From UBA4416 sp038327195 (GTDB lineage: Bacteria > Bacteroidota > Bacteroidia > B-17B0 > Aurantibacillaceae), in NCBI GenBank assembly GCA_038327195.1, contig JBBQKU010000023.1:1-64000 (forward strand): a stretch of DNA of 64,000 nucleotides, given 5' to 3'. Position 1 is the first letter of the stretch; the number at the start of each line of letters is the position of its first letter. This document shows, piece after piece, positions 43,173-53,379 of the stretch. Both the position numbers and the translations under genes were made by a program. The notes below the pieces were generated by a model that was not told the DNA's origin, searched no databases, and was given only the letters and a program-made list of their open reading frames with translations.

Positions 43173-45452
43173 ATGAAAAAAATCAAAATCCTAATTTCAG
43201 CATTAGCCTTTAGTTACGGTGTAACTGCTCAGGCTCCTTTGCCGTCATTCGAAAATTTCAATGCATTTACTACTACAGTTATGCAGCCAGGATGGAGCAC
43301 CAATATTGGTGGTACTTTTACTTATGCAACAGGTGTTACTGGCACGGCGGCAAAATTGGATATAGCTGGCGAATACGTTAAAATAAATACAGTTGATCCT
43401 ATGGGAGTAGTTTCCTATTATGTGAAAGGTTGGAACACTGGTGGTGGTTGGTTAGGTGTTTTTACACTTGAAGAATCTGTTTTAGGTGTTACTTGGACTG
43501 CATTACAAACATATTCAAATACACTAAGTTCTGCAGCTTATACTCAGTATACAGTAACTCCAAATCCAAGCTCTCGTTATTTACGTTGGATTTTTACTAC
43601 AAAAGCTACAAGTAATAATGTTGGTCTTGATGACATTAATATTACAGCAGCTCCAGTTACAGCTCAGGAAATCAATATTAAACAAGGGTTATCAACTATA
43701 TTAACAGGTGGTTCTTCAGCTTTATTTAACTCAGCAGTTGGTACTCCTACAGCAGTTAATTTTACTATTGAAAATCTTGGTACTATCAACACGCTTTCTG
43801 TATCTTCTATTGTCCTTTCTGGGCCAAACGCAGCCGACTTTACTGTAAGTGCACCGGCTGTTTTACCAACTACAGTTGGGGCTTCTTCAAGCATTCCCTT
43901 AACATTATCATTTAATCCCTCAGCTGCAGGCACTCGTTCTGCAATAATGACCGTAAATAATAATGATGCTAATGAAAGTGCTTATGTTATTAACTTAAAC
44001 GGTATTGGTGGATTATATGCTACAGCTCCAACAACTCAAGCTACAAGTTTAACTTTTAGTGGAATAAAATCATACAGAGCAATGTCTAATTTTGTAGCTG
44101 CAACTGGTTCTCCAAATGGTTATTTAATTCTAAAAAAACAAGGTAGTTCTGCAATCATAGATGTTCCAGTTGATGGTGTTGCTTATCAAGTTGGTGATGC
44201 AATTGGATCAAGTAAAGTGATTTTTTCTGGTAACGCTACGAGTTTAGGTTTAAGTAATATTTATGCAGCATTACAATATCAGATTGCAGTTTTTACATTT
44301 AATGGATCTGGTGTATTTACTAATTATAACCAAACTGCCCCATTAACTGGTAATTTTACTGCACTTGGTTCTATGCAACCTGTAAGCGAGTATACATCGT
44401 TAAATGTAACTAATCCTACATTTCTATCTTCATTAACAGCTCAAATTTATCCTCATACATCAACTTTTTATGGTAATTATGATGAAACGATGATTAAATT
44501 ATTTACAGCTCGCGATACTACTGCTGGTCAAAAAGTGGTTACATGTGTTTATAGTAGCGAGAATTATGTTTATACTGAACCTTTTGCTTTTGGATATTTT
44601 AGTCGTGAACATAGTTACTGTCATAACTGGATGCCGTCTAACCCTGCGGATATTCCAGAAAGACCAGAGTATAATGATCAACATCATTTATTTCCAACAC
44701 AACAAGCAAGTGCTAATGCTGCAAGAAGTAATTATCCAATGGGAGAAATTGTTGGCGTACCTACCGCTACCTATTTAGCTTGTCATGGAGGAAATGATAT
44801 TAATGGAAATCATGTATTTGAACCTCGCGCTCAACAAAAAGGTGATTTTGCTCGTGCAATAATGTATATGGCAACCGCTTATAATGGACAGTTAAAAGGA
44901 GCAACGGTAATGAATTGGCAATTAAGAAATCCAATTTCTGGCTCTATTGCATATGGTCAAGATCAAAATATTTTGAAAAAATGGCATTATCAAGATCCGC
45001 CTGATGCATTCGAAATTTCGAGAAATGATTTTTTAGATTCATTGCAAGGAAACCGTAATCCATTTATTGACAGTATGCGTTATGCTTGTTATATCGATTT
45101 CTCTAACATGACATATATTGCAAGCCCAACTTATACTACTGGAATTGGAACTCCTTGTTATGCAGTTTCAACGGTTGGTTTAAATGAAAGTTCAGCTTCT
45201 AACTTTGAATATATTTTAGCGCCTAATCCTTCAAAGGGCGAGTTTAATTTAATGATTGAATCAAATGTTACTGAAAAATATAAGTTGATTATTACTGATG
45301 TGACAGGAAGAAATGTTTGTACAAAAACCATAGACGTACTTAATGGATTTAATAACATTAATATTAATGATGTTAAATTACAAAGTGGAATTTATTTTGT
45401 AAATCTTATTTATAAAAATGAAAAAAATACTCGTAAATTAATTATCGAATAA
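43173..45452 (+). CDS. Secreted endonuclease I with choice-of-anchor domain and T9SS sorting domain
   Basis: 759 residues. Signal peptide ends TAQAP. Residues about 20-170 form a jelly-roll-like N domain; about 165-275 an ASPM/SPD2/Hydin-like choice-of-anchor D domain (INIKQGLSTILTGG, LSFNPSAAGTRSAIMTVNNND). The nuclease domain (about 400-650) has the endonuclease I motifs SREHSYCHNWMP and EYNDQHHLFPTQQ (His504/His505) and KGDFARAIMYMAT. C-terminus is a T9SS domain (LAPNPSKGEFNLMIES, GIYFVNLIYKNEK). It would degrade extracellular DNA or RNA at the surface. Same operon as the TonB receptor. Confidence 0.9.
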   Translation: MKKIKILISALAFSYGVTAQAPLPSFENFNAFTTTVMQPGWSTNIGGTFTYATGVTGTAAKLDIAGEYVKINTVDPMGVVSYYVKGWNTGGGWLGVFTLEESVLGVTWTALQTYSNTLSSAAYTQYTVTPNPSSRYLRWIFTTKATSNNVGLDDINITAAPVTAQEINIKQGLSTILTGGSSALFNSAVGTPTAVNFTIENLGTINTLSVSSIVLSGPNAADFTVSAPAVLPTTVGASSSIPLTLSFNPSAAGTRSAIMTVNNNDANESAYVINLNGIGGLYATAPTTQATSLTFSGIKSYRAMSNFVAATGSPNGYLILKKQGSSAIIDVPVDGVAYQVGDAIGSSKVIFSGNATSLGLSNIYAALQYQIAVFTFNGSGVFTNYNQTAPLTGNFTALGSMQPVSEYTSLNVTNPTFLSSLTAQIYPHTSTFYGNYDETMIKLFTARDTTAGQKVVTCVYSSENYVYTEPFAFGYFSREHSYCHNWMPSNPADIPERPEYNDQHHLFPTQQASANAARSNYPMGEIVGVPTATYLACHGGNDINGNHVFEPRAQQKGDFARAIMYMATAYNGQLKGATVMNWQLRNPISGSIAYGQDQNILKKWHYQDPPDAFEISRNDFLDSLQGNRNPFIDSMRYACYIDFSNMTYIASPTYTTGIGTPCYAVSTVGLNESSASNFEYILAPNPSKGEFNLMIESNVTEKYKLIITDVTGRNVCTKTIDVLNGFNNININDVKLQSGIYFVNLIYKNEKNTRKLIIE

Positions 45453-45470
45453 TTTTATTTTTTTAAATTA

Positions 45471-45508
45471 AAGCCTCTGAAATGTTCTATTTTCAGAGGC
45501 TTTTTTGT
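45471..45508 (+). terminator. Intrinsic terminator after the endonuclease gene
   Basis: AAGCCTCTGAAA (45471-45482) pairs with TTTCAGAGGCTT (45491-45502), then a T run. Confidence 0.85.
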
Positions 45509-45572
45509 TTTTGCTATTTTTTGTAGCAATCAGTTAGTATATAACATAGTAAGTTTGTCGAAAAATAAAACT

Positions 45573-47111
45573 ATGCTTGTTAAAACTTTTGGGAGTGCCG
45601 TTCAAGGAATTAGTGCAACTACTGTTACTGTTGAGGTGAATATTTCTCAAGGAATAAATTTCTTTTTAGTTGGTTTACCAGATAGTGCCGTTAAAGAAAG
45701 TCACCAACGTATTGACGCTGCTCTAAAAAATAATGGATTAAAAATACCAGGAAAACAAATTACAGTAAATATGGCACCTGCGGATATTCGTAAAGAGGGT
45801 TCAGCTTATGATTTAACAATAGCTGTTGGGATTTTAGCGGCTTCCGAACAAATATTTTCTGAAAATGTTGGAAAATATATCATTATGGGTGAATTGAGTT
45901 TGGATGGCGAACTTCGTCCAATAAAAGGAACTTTACCAATTGCTATTAAAGCTAAACAAGAAGGATTTAAAGGAATTATTTTACCAGATACAAATGCTAA
46001 AGAAGCAGCGGTTGTTGATGGACTGGAAGTTTATGGAGTTTCAACCATTAAACAAGTCATTGATTTTTTTAATGAAAAAGGTACCTTAGAAAAAACAACA
46101 ATAAATATAGAAGATGAGTTCGCTACAAAATTGGATGATAATGAATTTGATTTTAATGATGTAAAAGGACAAGAAAACATTAAGCGAGCTTTAGAAATTG
46201 CAGCAGCTGGTGGGCATAATGTTATTTTAATTGGACCGCCAGGTGCTGGTAAAACCATGTTAAGCAAACGAATGCCCTCTATTTTACCACCACTAACTTT
46301 AGATGAAGCTTTGGAAACAACCAAAATACATAGCGTTGCTGGACGAACTGGGAAAACGGTTGGTTTAGTAACTAAACGCCCATTTAGAAGCCCACATCAC
46401 ACAATTAGCGATGTAGCGTTAGTTGGTGGTGGAATGAATGCACAACCAGGAGAAATTTCGTTAGCACATAATGGCGTTTTATTTCTCGACGAATTACCCG
46501 AATTTAAAAGAACAGTTTTAGAAGTAATGCGTCAACCTTTAGAGGATAGAGTAGTGGCTATTTCAAGAGCACGTTTTAGTGTTGAATATCCTGCTAGTTT
46601 TATGTTAATGGCAAGTATGAACCCTTGTCCTTGTGGATATTATAATCATCCCGAAAAAGATTGCGTATGTGCACCAGGAGTTGTACAAAAATATTTAAAT
46701 AAAATTTCAGGACCATTATTAGATCGGATTGATTTGCATGTTGAGGTTACACCAGTTCCTTTTAGTGAATTAAGTAAAGAAAAAAATAGTGAACCAAGTT
46801 CTGAAATCCGTAAACGTGTTATTAGTGCTCGTAAATTACAAACAGAAAGATATAATACTTCAGAAGGAATTTATTCGAACGCTCAAATGCGTACTAAAGA
46901 TTTAAAAACATATTGTAATTTAAGTGAAGCAAGTAACAGTTTGCTTAAAACAGCCATGGAACGATTAGGGTTATCTGCCAGAGCTTATGATCGTATTCTA
47001 AAAGTGGCACGAACCATTGCAGATTTGGATGCTTCTAAAAATATTGAAACTAACCATATTGCAGAAGCGATTCAATACAGAAGTTTGGATAGAGAAGGTT
47101 GGGCAGGTTAA
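45573..47111 (+). CDS. YifB/ComM family Mg-chelatase-like AAA+ ATPase
   Basis: 512 residues from the ATG at 45573, giving the usual family start MLVKTFGSAVQG; a TTG six codons upstream is less likely. N-terminal S5-fold/Lon-protease-like domain (LPDSAVKESHQRIDAALKNNG, GELSLDGELRPIKG), Walker A GPPGAGKT (221-228), HHTISDVALVGGG, Walker B GVLFLDELPEF, and a Cys cluster NPCPCGYYNHPEKDCVC. ComM-type proteins act as helicases promoting branch migration when incoming DNA recombines. Stand-alone gene. Confidence 0.93.
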   Translation: MLVKTFGSAVQGISATTVTVEVNISQGINFFLVGLPDSAVKESHQRIDAALKNNGLKIPGKQITVNMAPADIRKEGSAYDLTIAVGILAASEQIFSENVGKYIIMGELSLDGELRPIKGTLPIAIKAKQEGFKGIILPDTNAKEAAVVDGLEVYGVSTIKQVIDFFNEKGTLEKTTINIEDEFATKLDDNEFDFNDVKGQENIKRALEIAAAGGHNVILIGPPGAGKTMLSKRMPSILPPLTLDEALETTKIHSVAGRTGKTVGLVTKRPFRSPHHTISDVALVGGGMNAQPGEISLAHNGVLFLDELPEFKRTVLEVMRQPLEDRVVAISRARFSVEYPASFMLMASMNPCPCGYYNHPEKDCVCAPGVVQKYLNKISGPLLDRIDLHVEVTPVPFSELSKEKNSEPSSEIRKRVISARKLQTERYNTSEGIYSNAQMRTKDLKTYCNLSEASNSLLKTAMERLGLSARAYDRILKVARTIADLDASKNIETNHIAEAIQYRSLDREGWAG

Positions 47112-47226
47112 TAAATTTTCTATACATTTTCTATTTAAATGATTAAATGGTATGTTTTAATGACTGAAATATTGTAATTTCTATTTTAAATTTTATAGTT
47201 TTAAAATAAATTAAATACTATCTAAT

Positions 47227-50200
47227 ATGAAATTGAAACTTGTAATTTTTTCTTGTTTTATCCTGTTTTTTTATTCAATAAAATCTCAGACGGCTTGTGG
47301 TGATGATGTTTTTACGTTATTTCAAAAAAACCATATTCGTAATTTTGAGGAACTTGAAAAAGCGAATAATATTCAAATTAAAAATTACATTGATTCGCAT
47401 TATGGGTCATCGGTAACCTCACGCATGGCCGCTTCTACAGTAAATTATGTAATACCTGTTGTATTTCATGTGGTTCATTTAAGTGGTGATCCATATGGGG
47501 TAGGAACTAATATTTCGTATAGTCAAATTGTATCTCAAGTTAATGCCTTAAATGCAGCATTTAGTAAATCTTATCCTGGATATAATGGTCAATCTCATCC
47601 TAGTTATGCTCAAAATACTAATATTCAATTTTGCTTGGCAAAAATAGCAAAGCCCTCAGGCGTTACATTTTATAATGGCCCAGGAGGAATAGAAAATGGC
47701 GTAATGCGATACCCAAATAATACACTGACTCACCATGATATTACCGCTCCAAGTGCAACAGCATTATTAGGTTTAACTCACCCTATTGGCACCTATTTTC
47801 CTTTCAGTGATTATTTAAATATTTGGGTTGTGGCTTCTATAGGTTCAGGCGGAGGTGGAACAGTGATGGGTTACGCACCAAAACCTTTAATGGGAGTTTA
47901 TCCATTAGATGGTGTGGTCATGCGATCAGATATTATTGGAGATAATTCAGCTGGAAGTTCTTTTGCATTGGGTTTTGGATTAGAACAAGGTAAAATAATG
48001 GCACATGAAATCGGACATTATTTAAATTTGTACCATATTTTTGAAGGTGGATGTGCAGGCGCTAATGCAGCTGGTTCGGCATCTGATGCTTGTGATTTAA
48101 ATGGTGATGGTATTTGTGATATTGAACCATGCACAACGCAAAATATCAGCTGTGGCTTACCTATCCCTAACACTTGTAGTGCAACATATTCAACTGGTAC
48201 TACCACCCTAGATATGATTAATAGTTATATGAGTTATGCCGATGATGATTGCATGAATACTTTCACAACAAATCAATCGCAACGTATGTGGGCAACTTTA
48301 AATGCAAGTCGATTTAACTTATGGCAAACAAGTAATTTAGCCTCTACAGGAGTTATTGGAGCTGGTGGTTGCATTGCTCCATTCTTGATTACAAATATTA
48401 ACGCAAGTACTAATAGTATTTGTTCAGGAACATCATTTGTGCTTTCAAACCCAACCATTGGTAACTCAGCTATAACACGAAATTGGTTTATGCCTAGCGC
48501 TTCTCCATCAATAGCTGCAACGCCAAGTGTAAGTGTAACATATACAGCACCAGGTTTATATTGGGCATACTTAACGTTGAGCGATGGTGTTTTAACTGCT
48601 AAAGATAGTTTTTTAGTTAAAGTAGCGAATTGCACCTTAGATTCTACAAAATTAAATCGATCACATTGGTTTTTTGGAGATTACGCTGAATTAAATTTTA
48701 GTACCCCTGGAGGAGTTACGGCTGGTACTAGCGCATTAACTCATACAACAATGTATCATGGAAAAGAAGCTTCTGTAAGTATGTCTGATAAATATGGTAA
48801 TTTATTGTTTTATACAAATGGTGCAGATTTATGGGACAACAATCATATAAAAAGAAGTACTGATTATCCGATGTTCATTTTAGATACTGATCCCTATGGT
48901 GCTTGGCCTTCAGCTTCTAGTATGTTGGCAATTCCTTTTCCAAAAGATACATCAAAATATATTATTATTTCTGGCCCTCATACTTCAGGGGTTTCGTTTC
49001 CATATTCAGCATATTATGATTCTCTTTATTATGTTGTTTATGATGTCAATACAAAAATTGTTTCTTCAAGAAGAGGGTTTAAACATCCTCTTTTGCCAAC
49101 ATCATATACCGAACCTATGACAGTTGTCCCTCATTGTAACGGATATGATTATTGGGTGATTTGTAGGTCGTCTAATAAGGCTTATTCCATTTTAATAACT
49201 GCTGCTGGTCCAAATAATATTGATAAAGTAACTGTTTCTTCTGGAATATCAGCACAAGTAGCGGGTCAATTTAAATCTAATAGAAAAGGAAATCGACTAA
49301 TTAGGTCTGATAATTCGGGATCAAATAAAATAGGTTTTTTTTATGATTTTAACTCGACAACTGGTTTAATGAATAATGAAACGTCTTTTGGGTACACTTC
49401 GGTAAATAATACTTGGGGAGCTATTTTTAGCCCGAATGATTCTTTAGCTTATGTTACAGAGCCAATTAGTGTTGGTGCAAGTAAAATATATCAAATAAAC
49501 GTTAATACACTTGCTATTAAAACTATGTCAATAACGTCAGATTTTATGGTTACTTCTATTGAATGTGGACCTGATAATAATCTTTATTTCAGGCAAGATT
49601 ACCTTTCGTGGAGCCATATTGCTGTAGATAGAATTATTAATTCAAACAGTTGGACTTCAGCAGTTTTTGTTAAGGATGCCGTTCCTTTACCTACAGGAAC
49701 TTATCCATGGCAGGGCATAACCAATTTCATGGATGCTGCTAAACCAGCCGAAATTGCTAACGATTTTATATATACAAATGTTTCTTGTAACACATTTAAA
49801 TTTACAGTAGATAGTTGTTGGCAGGTGTATAATGTAAATTGGAATTTTGGCGATGGTACAACAGGAACTGGATTACTAGCTAATCATACTTATACCTCCA
49901 CAGGTGCGTTTACTGTAAAAATGACTTTAAGTATAGGCACATATTCATTAAATACAATGATTAAAAACATAACTGTGTTATCAAGTACTACAAGTATTGC
50001 AGGGCCAACCGTCATTTGTAAAGGAACGACTTACTTAAATAATTATGGTGTTAGTATCATACCAGGAGCAACGTATAATTGGGGAATTGTAAATGGTGTT
50101 ATTTCTGGTCCGATAAATATATCAAATGTAAATGTAGGAGCCTCTTCAACAGGTGTAGCAACAGTTTCTGTTCAAATTATTTCTGGAGGTTGTACTGCTA

Positions 50201-50715
50201 TTGGTACTAAAACGATAGTGATAGATACTATTCCAAGTGTTTCTTTGGCAAGTGCTCAACCTATTTGTTTGGGAGATGTAATTACTTTATCTGGCTCTCC
50301 TTCAGGAGGAATTTATGGTGGAGTAGGGGTTTCTGGTAATTTATTTAATTCAACAACTACGGGAATTGGAAATCAAATAGTGTATTATACTAATACCAAT
50401 ATTAATGGATGTTCTAATACTGCAACTAATTCCATTACCGTTAATGCTTGTGTAGGAATTAATGAGAGTGAATCAAATAGTTTGAGCATTCAAATTTATC
50501 CCAATCCAAATTGCGGTGAATTTATTGTGTCTTCAAACCGAGATTTAAAAAATGGTAAAATTGAAATTTATAATTATTTAGGTCAGATAATTTTTAATGA
50601 GTCTTTCATACAAAATTTAAAAATTAATTTATCAAATAACACTAACGGAATTTATTTAGTTAGGATTTTAGAAAACAATAAAACCATTGATTTATTGAAG
50701 GTTTTAAAAGAGTAA
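47227..50715 (+). CDS. Secreted M43 (pappalysin-type) metalloprotease with PKD domains and T9SS domain
   Basis: 1162 residues. Signal peptide ends SIKSQ. The catalytic domain (about 70-365) has the zinc motif HEIGHYLNLYH (260-270) and the Met-turn region SYMSYADDDCMNTF, as in M43B. A PKD-like domain follows (about 385-470), then a long propeller-like region (about 480-850), a second PKD domain (VNWNFGDGTTGTG) and Ig-like domains. The C-terminal T9SS domain is YPNPNCGEFIVSSN with NGIYLVRILENNK. Expected to be exported and surface-bound, digesting external protein. The large middle region may help attachment to substrates. Confidence 0.9.
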   Translation: MKLKLVIFSCFILFFYSIKSQTACGDDVFTLFQKNHIRNFEELEKANNIQIKNYIDSHYGSSVTSRMAASTVNYVIPVVFHVVHLSGDPYGVGTNISYSQIVSQVNALNAAFSKSYPGYNGQSHPSYAQNTNIQFCLAKIAKPSGVTFYNGPGGIENGVMRYPNNTLTHHDITAPSATALLGLTHPIGTYFPFSDYLNIWVVASIGSGGGGTVMGYAPKPLMGVYPLDGVVMRSDIIGDNSAGSSFALGFGLEQGKIMAHEIGHYLNLYHIFEGGCAGANAAGSASDACDLNGDGICDIEPCTTQNISCGLPIPNTCSATYSTGTTTLDMINSYMSYADDDCMNTFTTNQSQRMWATLNASRFNLWQTSNLASTGVIGAGGCIAPFLITNINASTNSICSGTSFVLSNPTIGNSAITRNWFMPSASPSIAATPSVSVTYTAPGLYWAYLTLSDGVLTAKDSFLVKVANCTLDSTKLNRSHWFFGDYAELNFSTPGGVTAGTSALTHTTMYHGKEASVSMSDKYGNLLFYTNGADLWDNNHIKRSTDYPMFILDTDPYGAWPSASSMLAIPFPKDTSKYIIISGPHTSGVSFPYSAYYDSLYYVVYDVNTKIVSSRRGFKHPLLPTSYTEPMTVVPHCNGYDYWVICRSSNKAYSILITAAGPNNIDKVTVSSGISAQVAGQFKSNRKGNRLIRSDNSGSNKIGFFYDFNSTTGLMNNETSFGYTSVNNTWGAIFSPNDSLAYVTEPISVGASKIYQINVNTLAIKTMSITSDFMVTSIECGPDNNLYFRQDYLSWSHIAVDRIINSNSWTSAVFVKDAVPLPTGTYPWQGITNFMDAAKPAEIANDFIYTNVSCNTFKFTVDSCWQVYNVNWNFGDGTTGTGLLANHTYTSTGAFTVKMTLSIGTYSLNTMIKNITVLSSTTSIAGPTVICKGTTYLNNYGVSIIPGATYNWGIVNGVISGPINISNVNVGASSTGVATVSVQIISGGCTAIGTKTIVIDTIPSVSLASAQPICLGDVITLSGSPSGGIYGGVGVSGNLFNSTTTGIGNQIVYYTNTNINGCSNTATNSITVNACVGINESESNSLSIQIYPNPNCGEFIVSSNRDLKNGKIEIYNYLGQIIFNESFIQNLKINLSNNTNGIYLVRILENNKTIDLLKVLKE

Positions 50716-50884
50716 TGAAATTAATTGTCAAATATTTTTTGTAATTAATTCATTTTATTGCTTTCATATAATCATTTTTTTGATAGATAGATTATTGCCT
50801 ATTTTTTAAGATTCCAATAATCAAAACCATTTTTATCATTGATTTCAATAAACTTTACTACATTTACTAAAACATTTTAGTAAT

Positions 50885-52843
50885 ATGAAAAAAATAATAG
50901 CAATCATCTTATTTTCTTTAATAATGCAAGAAAGTAAAGCTGCAGTTGGAGATACAACTTGGGTAACAGTTTATAATTTAAGAAAGTTAACGTATTATGG
51001 TAATTACGATACGTCTGCCGTATTACCAACAGGAAAAACTTTCCGCAAAATTCGCTTACATTATATATTAGGAAGATATGCTTGCCCTGGTGGAACAATG
51101 TATTGTGGTTCATGGGATTATACTACTCAGTTATGGGTTAAGCCCCCTGGTGCAGATACAGTTGAAATTGCTAGAGTTATTACTCCTTATGCAACGGATT
51201 GGTTAGCCACCAATCGTAAAAATGATTATATAATGGACATTACAGATTACTCGTCTGTATTAAATGGAAATCTTGATTTTAGATATAAATATGATGGTTA
51301 TTCTTGGGGTTTTACATTAACTTTAAAAATAGAATTTATTGAAGGCACACCACCAATGAATAATGTGGCCATTAAAAATATTTATGATGGTTACTTTGCT
51401 TATGGAAATGCCGCAAATCCAATTGAAAATTATTTAATACCAAAACCATTTTCTTATGTTACGGCTGGCACTAAAGCTTATATAAAAAATACAATTAGTG
51501 GACATGGTTCTGATGATAATGGTTGTGGTGAATTTTGCAGTAAGTATTATAATTTAAAAGTAAATGGAACGCCTGTTTCTCAAAAACAATTATGGAGAGC
51601 AGATTGCGGTGTAAATGATATTTTTCCTCAAACAGGTACTTGGATTTATGAAAGAGCAAATTGGTGTCCTGGAAATATTGTAAAACCAATTTTTCATGAT
51701 ATCACCCCATATACTTCTCCTGCAACCACTTTTACTACTGATATTGATATGGAGCCATACACTTCAGGTTCGCCTTCTGGTGGTTATAATATTGTTTCTC
51801 AATTAATAACTTATTCTGCTCCAAATTATAGTTTAGATGCTTCAATCGAAGATATTATGGCTCCAACGGATGATGCAAATTACATACGTTCAAATAATAT
51901 TTGTTCTAATCCTAAAGTGAAAATTAAAAATACTGGAACAACTAATATTACAAGCGTTGTACTGAATTATAATTTAAAAGGTGGTGCAATAAGCACCTAT
52001 ACGTTTACAGGAAATTTAAGTTTTTTACAAGATACTATTGTTGATTTAGGCTCAAGTGTTGTTGTTTTTAACGGAAATGAATCTAATGTATTTGAGGTTT
52101 CGATTAACAAAGTTAATGGTTTGGTAAGTGACCAAAACACTTACAATAATGTTTACACTTCAAAGTTTGTTGATGTGAAATCATACCCAAGTAAATTTGT
52201 AGTATATTTTAAAGCTAATAAATCTGTAAGTGCAAGTAATGGAACTTATAGCGAATCTAATTGGAAAATAACGAATGATGCTGGTGTTATCGTGAAAAGT
52301 AGAATTAATAATAATTACGCAACTGCAACTGCAACTGTTGGATTATATGTTGATACCGTAAGTTTACCAAACGGTTGTTATACATTTACAATGGATGATG
52401 AAGGGTGCGATGGAATTAGTTGGTGGGCTTATACATCTTACCCAGTAAATCCAGGAACAGGTATTTTAAAATTTAATTCAGCAGTTACGCCATCTACTAT
52501 TAAAAATTTTAATGGTGATTTTGGTTGCCAAATTCAAGAGCGATTCACAATTGGATATTTATTGCCAGTTACTGAGATAAGCAAGACAAGTCTTGATTTT
52601 CAGTTATTCCCAAATCCTGCTAGCAACGAAATTAATATATTAGTAGATGTTAATGAGCGATCAGCTTTGGTGTATAATATAACTGATGTTACTGGAAAAG
52701 AAGTGCTGAATGGAATTATTGAAAATGTTGGATCTGAACTATACACAATTCCTATTCAAAATTTACAAAGTGGATTATATTTGGTAAACTGTAAAGTAAA
52801 TTCTAGTAAAATAATTACTAAAAAGATTGTGATTACGAAGTAA
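50885..52843 (+). CDS. Secreted PNGase F-related protein with T9SS sorting domain
   Basis: 652 residues. Signal peptide ends SKAAV. The N-terminal ~300 residues match the peptide-N-glycosidase F family (two jelly rolls): IRLHYILGRYACPG, CGSWDYTTQLWV, then GHGSDDNGCGEFCSKYYNL, GTWIYERANWCPGN. The following region is beta-sandwich (CARDB-like LDASIEDIMAP, KIKNTGTTNI), and the C-terminus is a T9SS domain (FPNPASNEINILVD, SGLYLVNCKV). PNGase F removes N-glycans from glycoproteins. Whether this relative keeps the catalytic residues cannot be settled by eye. Confidence 0.82.
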   Translation: MKKIIAIILFSLIMQESKAAVGDTTWVTVYNLRKLTYYGNYDTSAVLPTGKTFRKIRLHYILGRYACPGGTMYCGSWDYTTQLWVKPPGADTVEIARVITPYATDWLATNRKNDYIMDITDYSSVLNGNLDFRYKYDGYSWGFTLTLKIEFIEGTPPMNNVAIKNIYDGYFAYGNAANPIENYLIPKPFSYVTAGTKAYIKNTISGHGSDDNGCGEFCSKYYNLKVNGTPVSQKQLWRADCGVNDIFPQTGTWIYERANWCPGNIVKPIFHDITPYTSPATTFTTDIDMEPYTSGSPSGGYNIVSQLITYSAPNYSLDASIEDIMAPTDDANYIRSNNICSNPKVKIKNTGTTNITSVVLNYNLKGGAISTYTFTGNLSFLQDTIVDLGSSVVVFNGNESNVFEVSINKVNGLVSDQNTYNNVYTSKFVDVKSYPSKFVVYFKANKSVSASNGTYSESNWKITNDAGVIVKSRINNNYATATATVGLYVDTVSLPNGCYTFTMDDEGCDGISWWAYTSYPVNPGTGILKFNSAVTPSTIKNFNGDFGCQIQERFTIGYLLPVTEISKTSLDFQLFPNPASNEINILVDVNERSALVYNITDVTGKEVLNGIIENVGSELYTIPIQNLQSGLYLVNCKVNSSKIITKKIVITK

Positions 52844-52907
52844 AAATATAAAAACAAGGTTTTTTTCGTAAATTTTTTAAAAAAAGTGACGATTAATGAC
52901 CTTAAAA

Positions 52908-52938
52908 CTTGTACGTATAACAAAATTGATTATATTTG
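52908..52938 (+). promoter_or_regulatory. Promoter of rpsO
   Basis: CTTG at 52908-52911 (one off TTTG), 19 bases, TATATTTG at 52931-52938. Spacing and -7 box fit the Bacteroidota consensus exactly. Confidence 0.65.
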
Positions 52939-52975
52939 TAGCCCTATTTAAAGATAATAATAAAAGAAGAATAAT

Positions 52976-53245
52976 ATGTATTTAACGTCAGAAATTAAAA
53001 AAGACATTTTCAAGAAACACGGTGGTAGCGATAAAAACACTGGCTCATCTGAAGCTCAAGTTGCTTTATTTACTCACCGTATAGACCATTTAACAGGTCA
53101 TTTAAAATCTAACAAAAAAGATTTTGGTACACAACGTGCTCTATTAAATTTAGTAAGTAAGCGTCGTGCATTATTAGATTATTTAAAAAACACGGACATT
53201 ATGCGTTACCGTGCTCTTATTAAAGTATTAGATTTACGTAAATAG
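52976..53245 (+). CDS. rpsO: 30S ribosomal protein S15
   Basis: 89 residues, normal length. KHGGSDKNTGSSEAQVALFT, RIDHLTGHLKSNKKDFGTQR and LVSKRRALLDYLKN are the conserved 16S rRNA-binding segments. It joins the central domain of the small subunit. Followed by its own terminator and then pnp, an order found in many bacteria. Confidence 0.98.
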   Translation: MYLTSEIKKDIFKKHGGSDKNTGSSEAQVALFTHRIDHLTGHLKSNKKDFGTQRALLNLVSKRRALLDYLKNTDIMRYRALIKVLDLRK

Positions 53246-53267
53246 TAATGATAATTTAATGTATTAA

Positions 53268-53300
53268 AAAGGCATTCTGAGTAATCGGGATGCCTTTCTT
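53268..53300 (+). terminator. Intrinsic terminator between rpsO and pnp
   Basis: AAAGGCAT (53268-53275) pairs with ATGCCTTT (53290-53297), followed by CTTATTAT. It separates rpsO from pnp, at least in part. Confidence 0.7.
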
Positions 53301-53302
53301 AT

Positions 53303-53310
53303 TATATTTG
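53303..53310 (+). promoter_or_regulatory. -7 box of a possible pnp promoter
   Basis: TATATTTG, an exact -7 match, right after the rpsO terminator and 69 bases before the pnp start. No good -33 box at 19 bases, so support is partial. Confidence 0.45.
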
Positions 53311-53342
53311 AACTCAAAAAAATAGAATAAATATATAAACCC

Positions 53343-53361
53343 GTACCAAAAACGTTGGTAC
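53343..53361 (+). promoter_or_regulatory. Hairpin in the pnp leader
   Basis: GTACCA (53343-53348) pairs with TGGTAC (53356-53361), 18 bases ahead of the pnp start codon. Its place recalls the pnp leader hairpin used for autoregulation in enterobacteria, but that similarity is positional only. Confidence 0.4.
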
Positions 53362-53379
53362 ACAAAACAAAAAAACACG

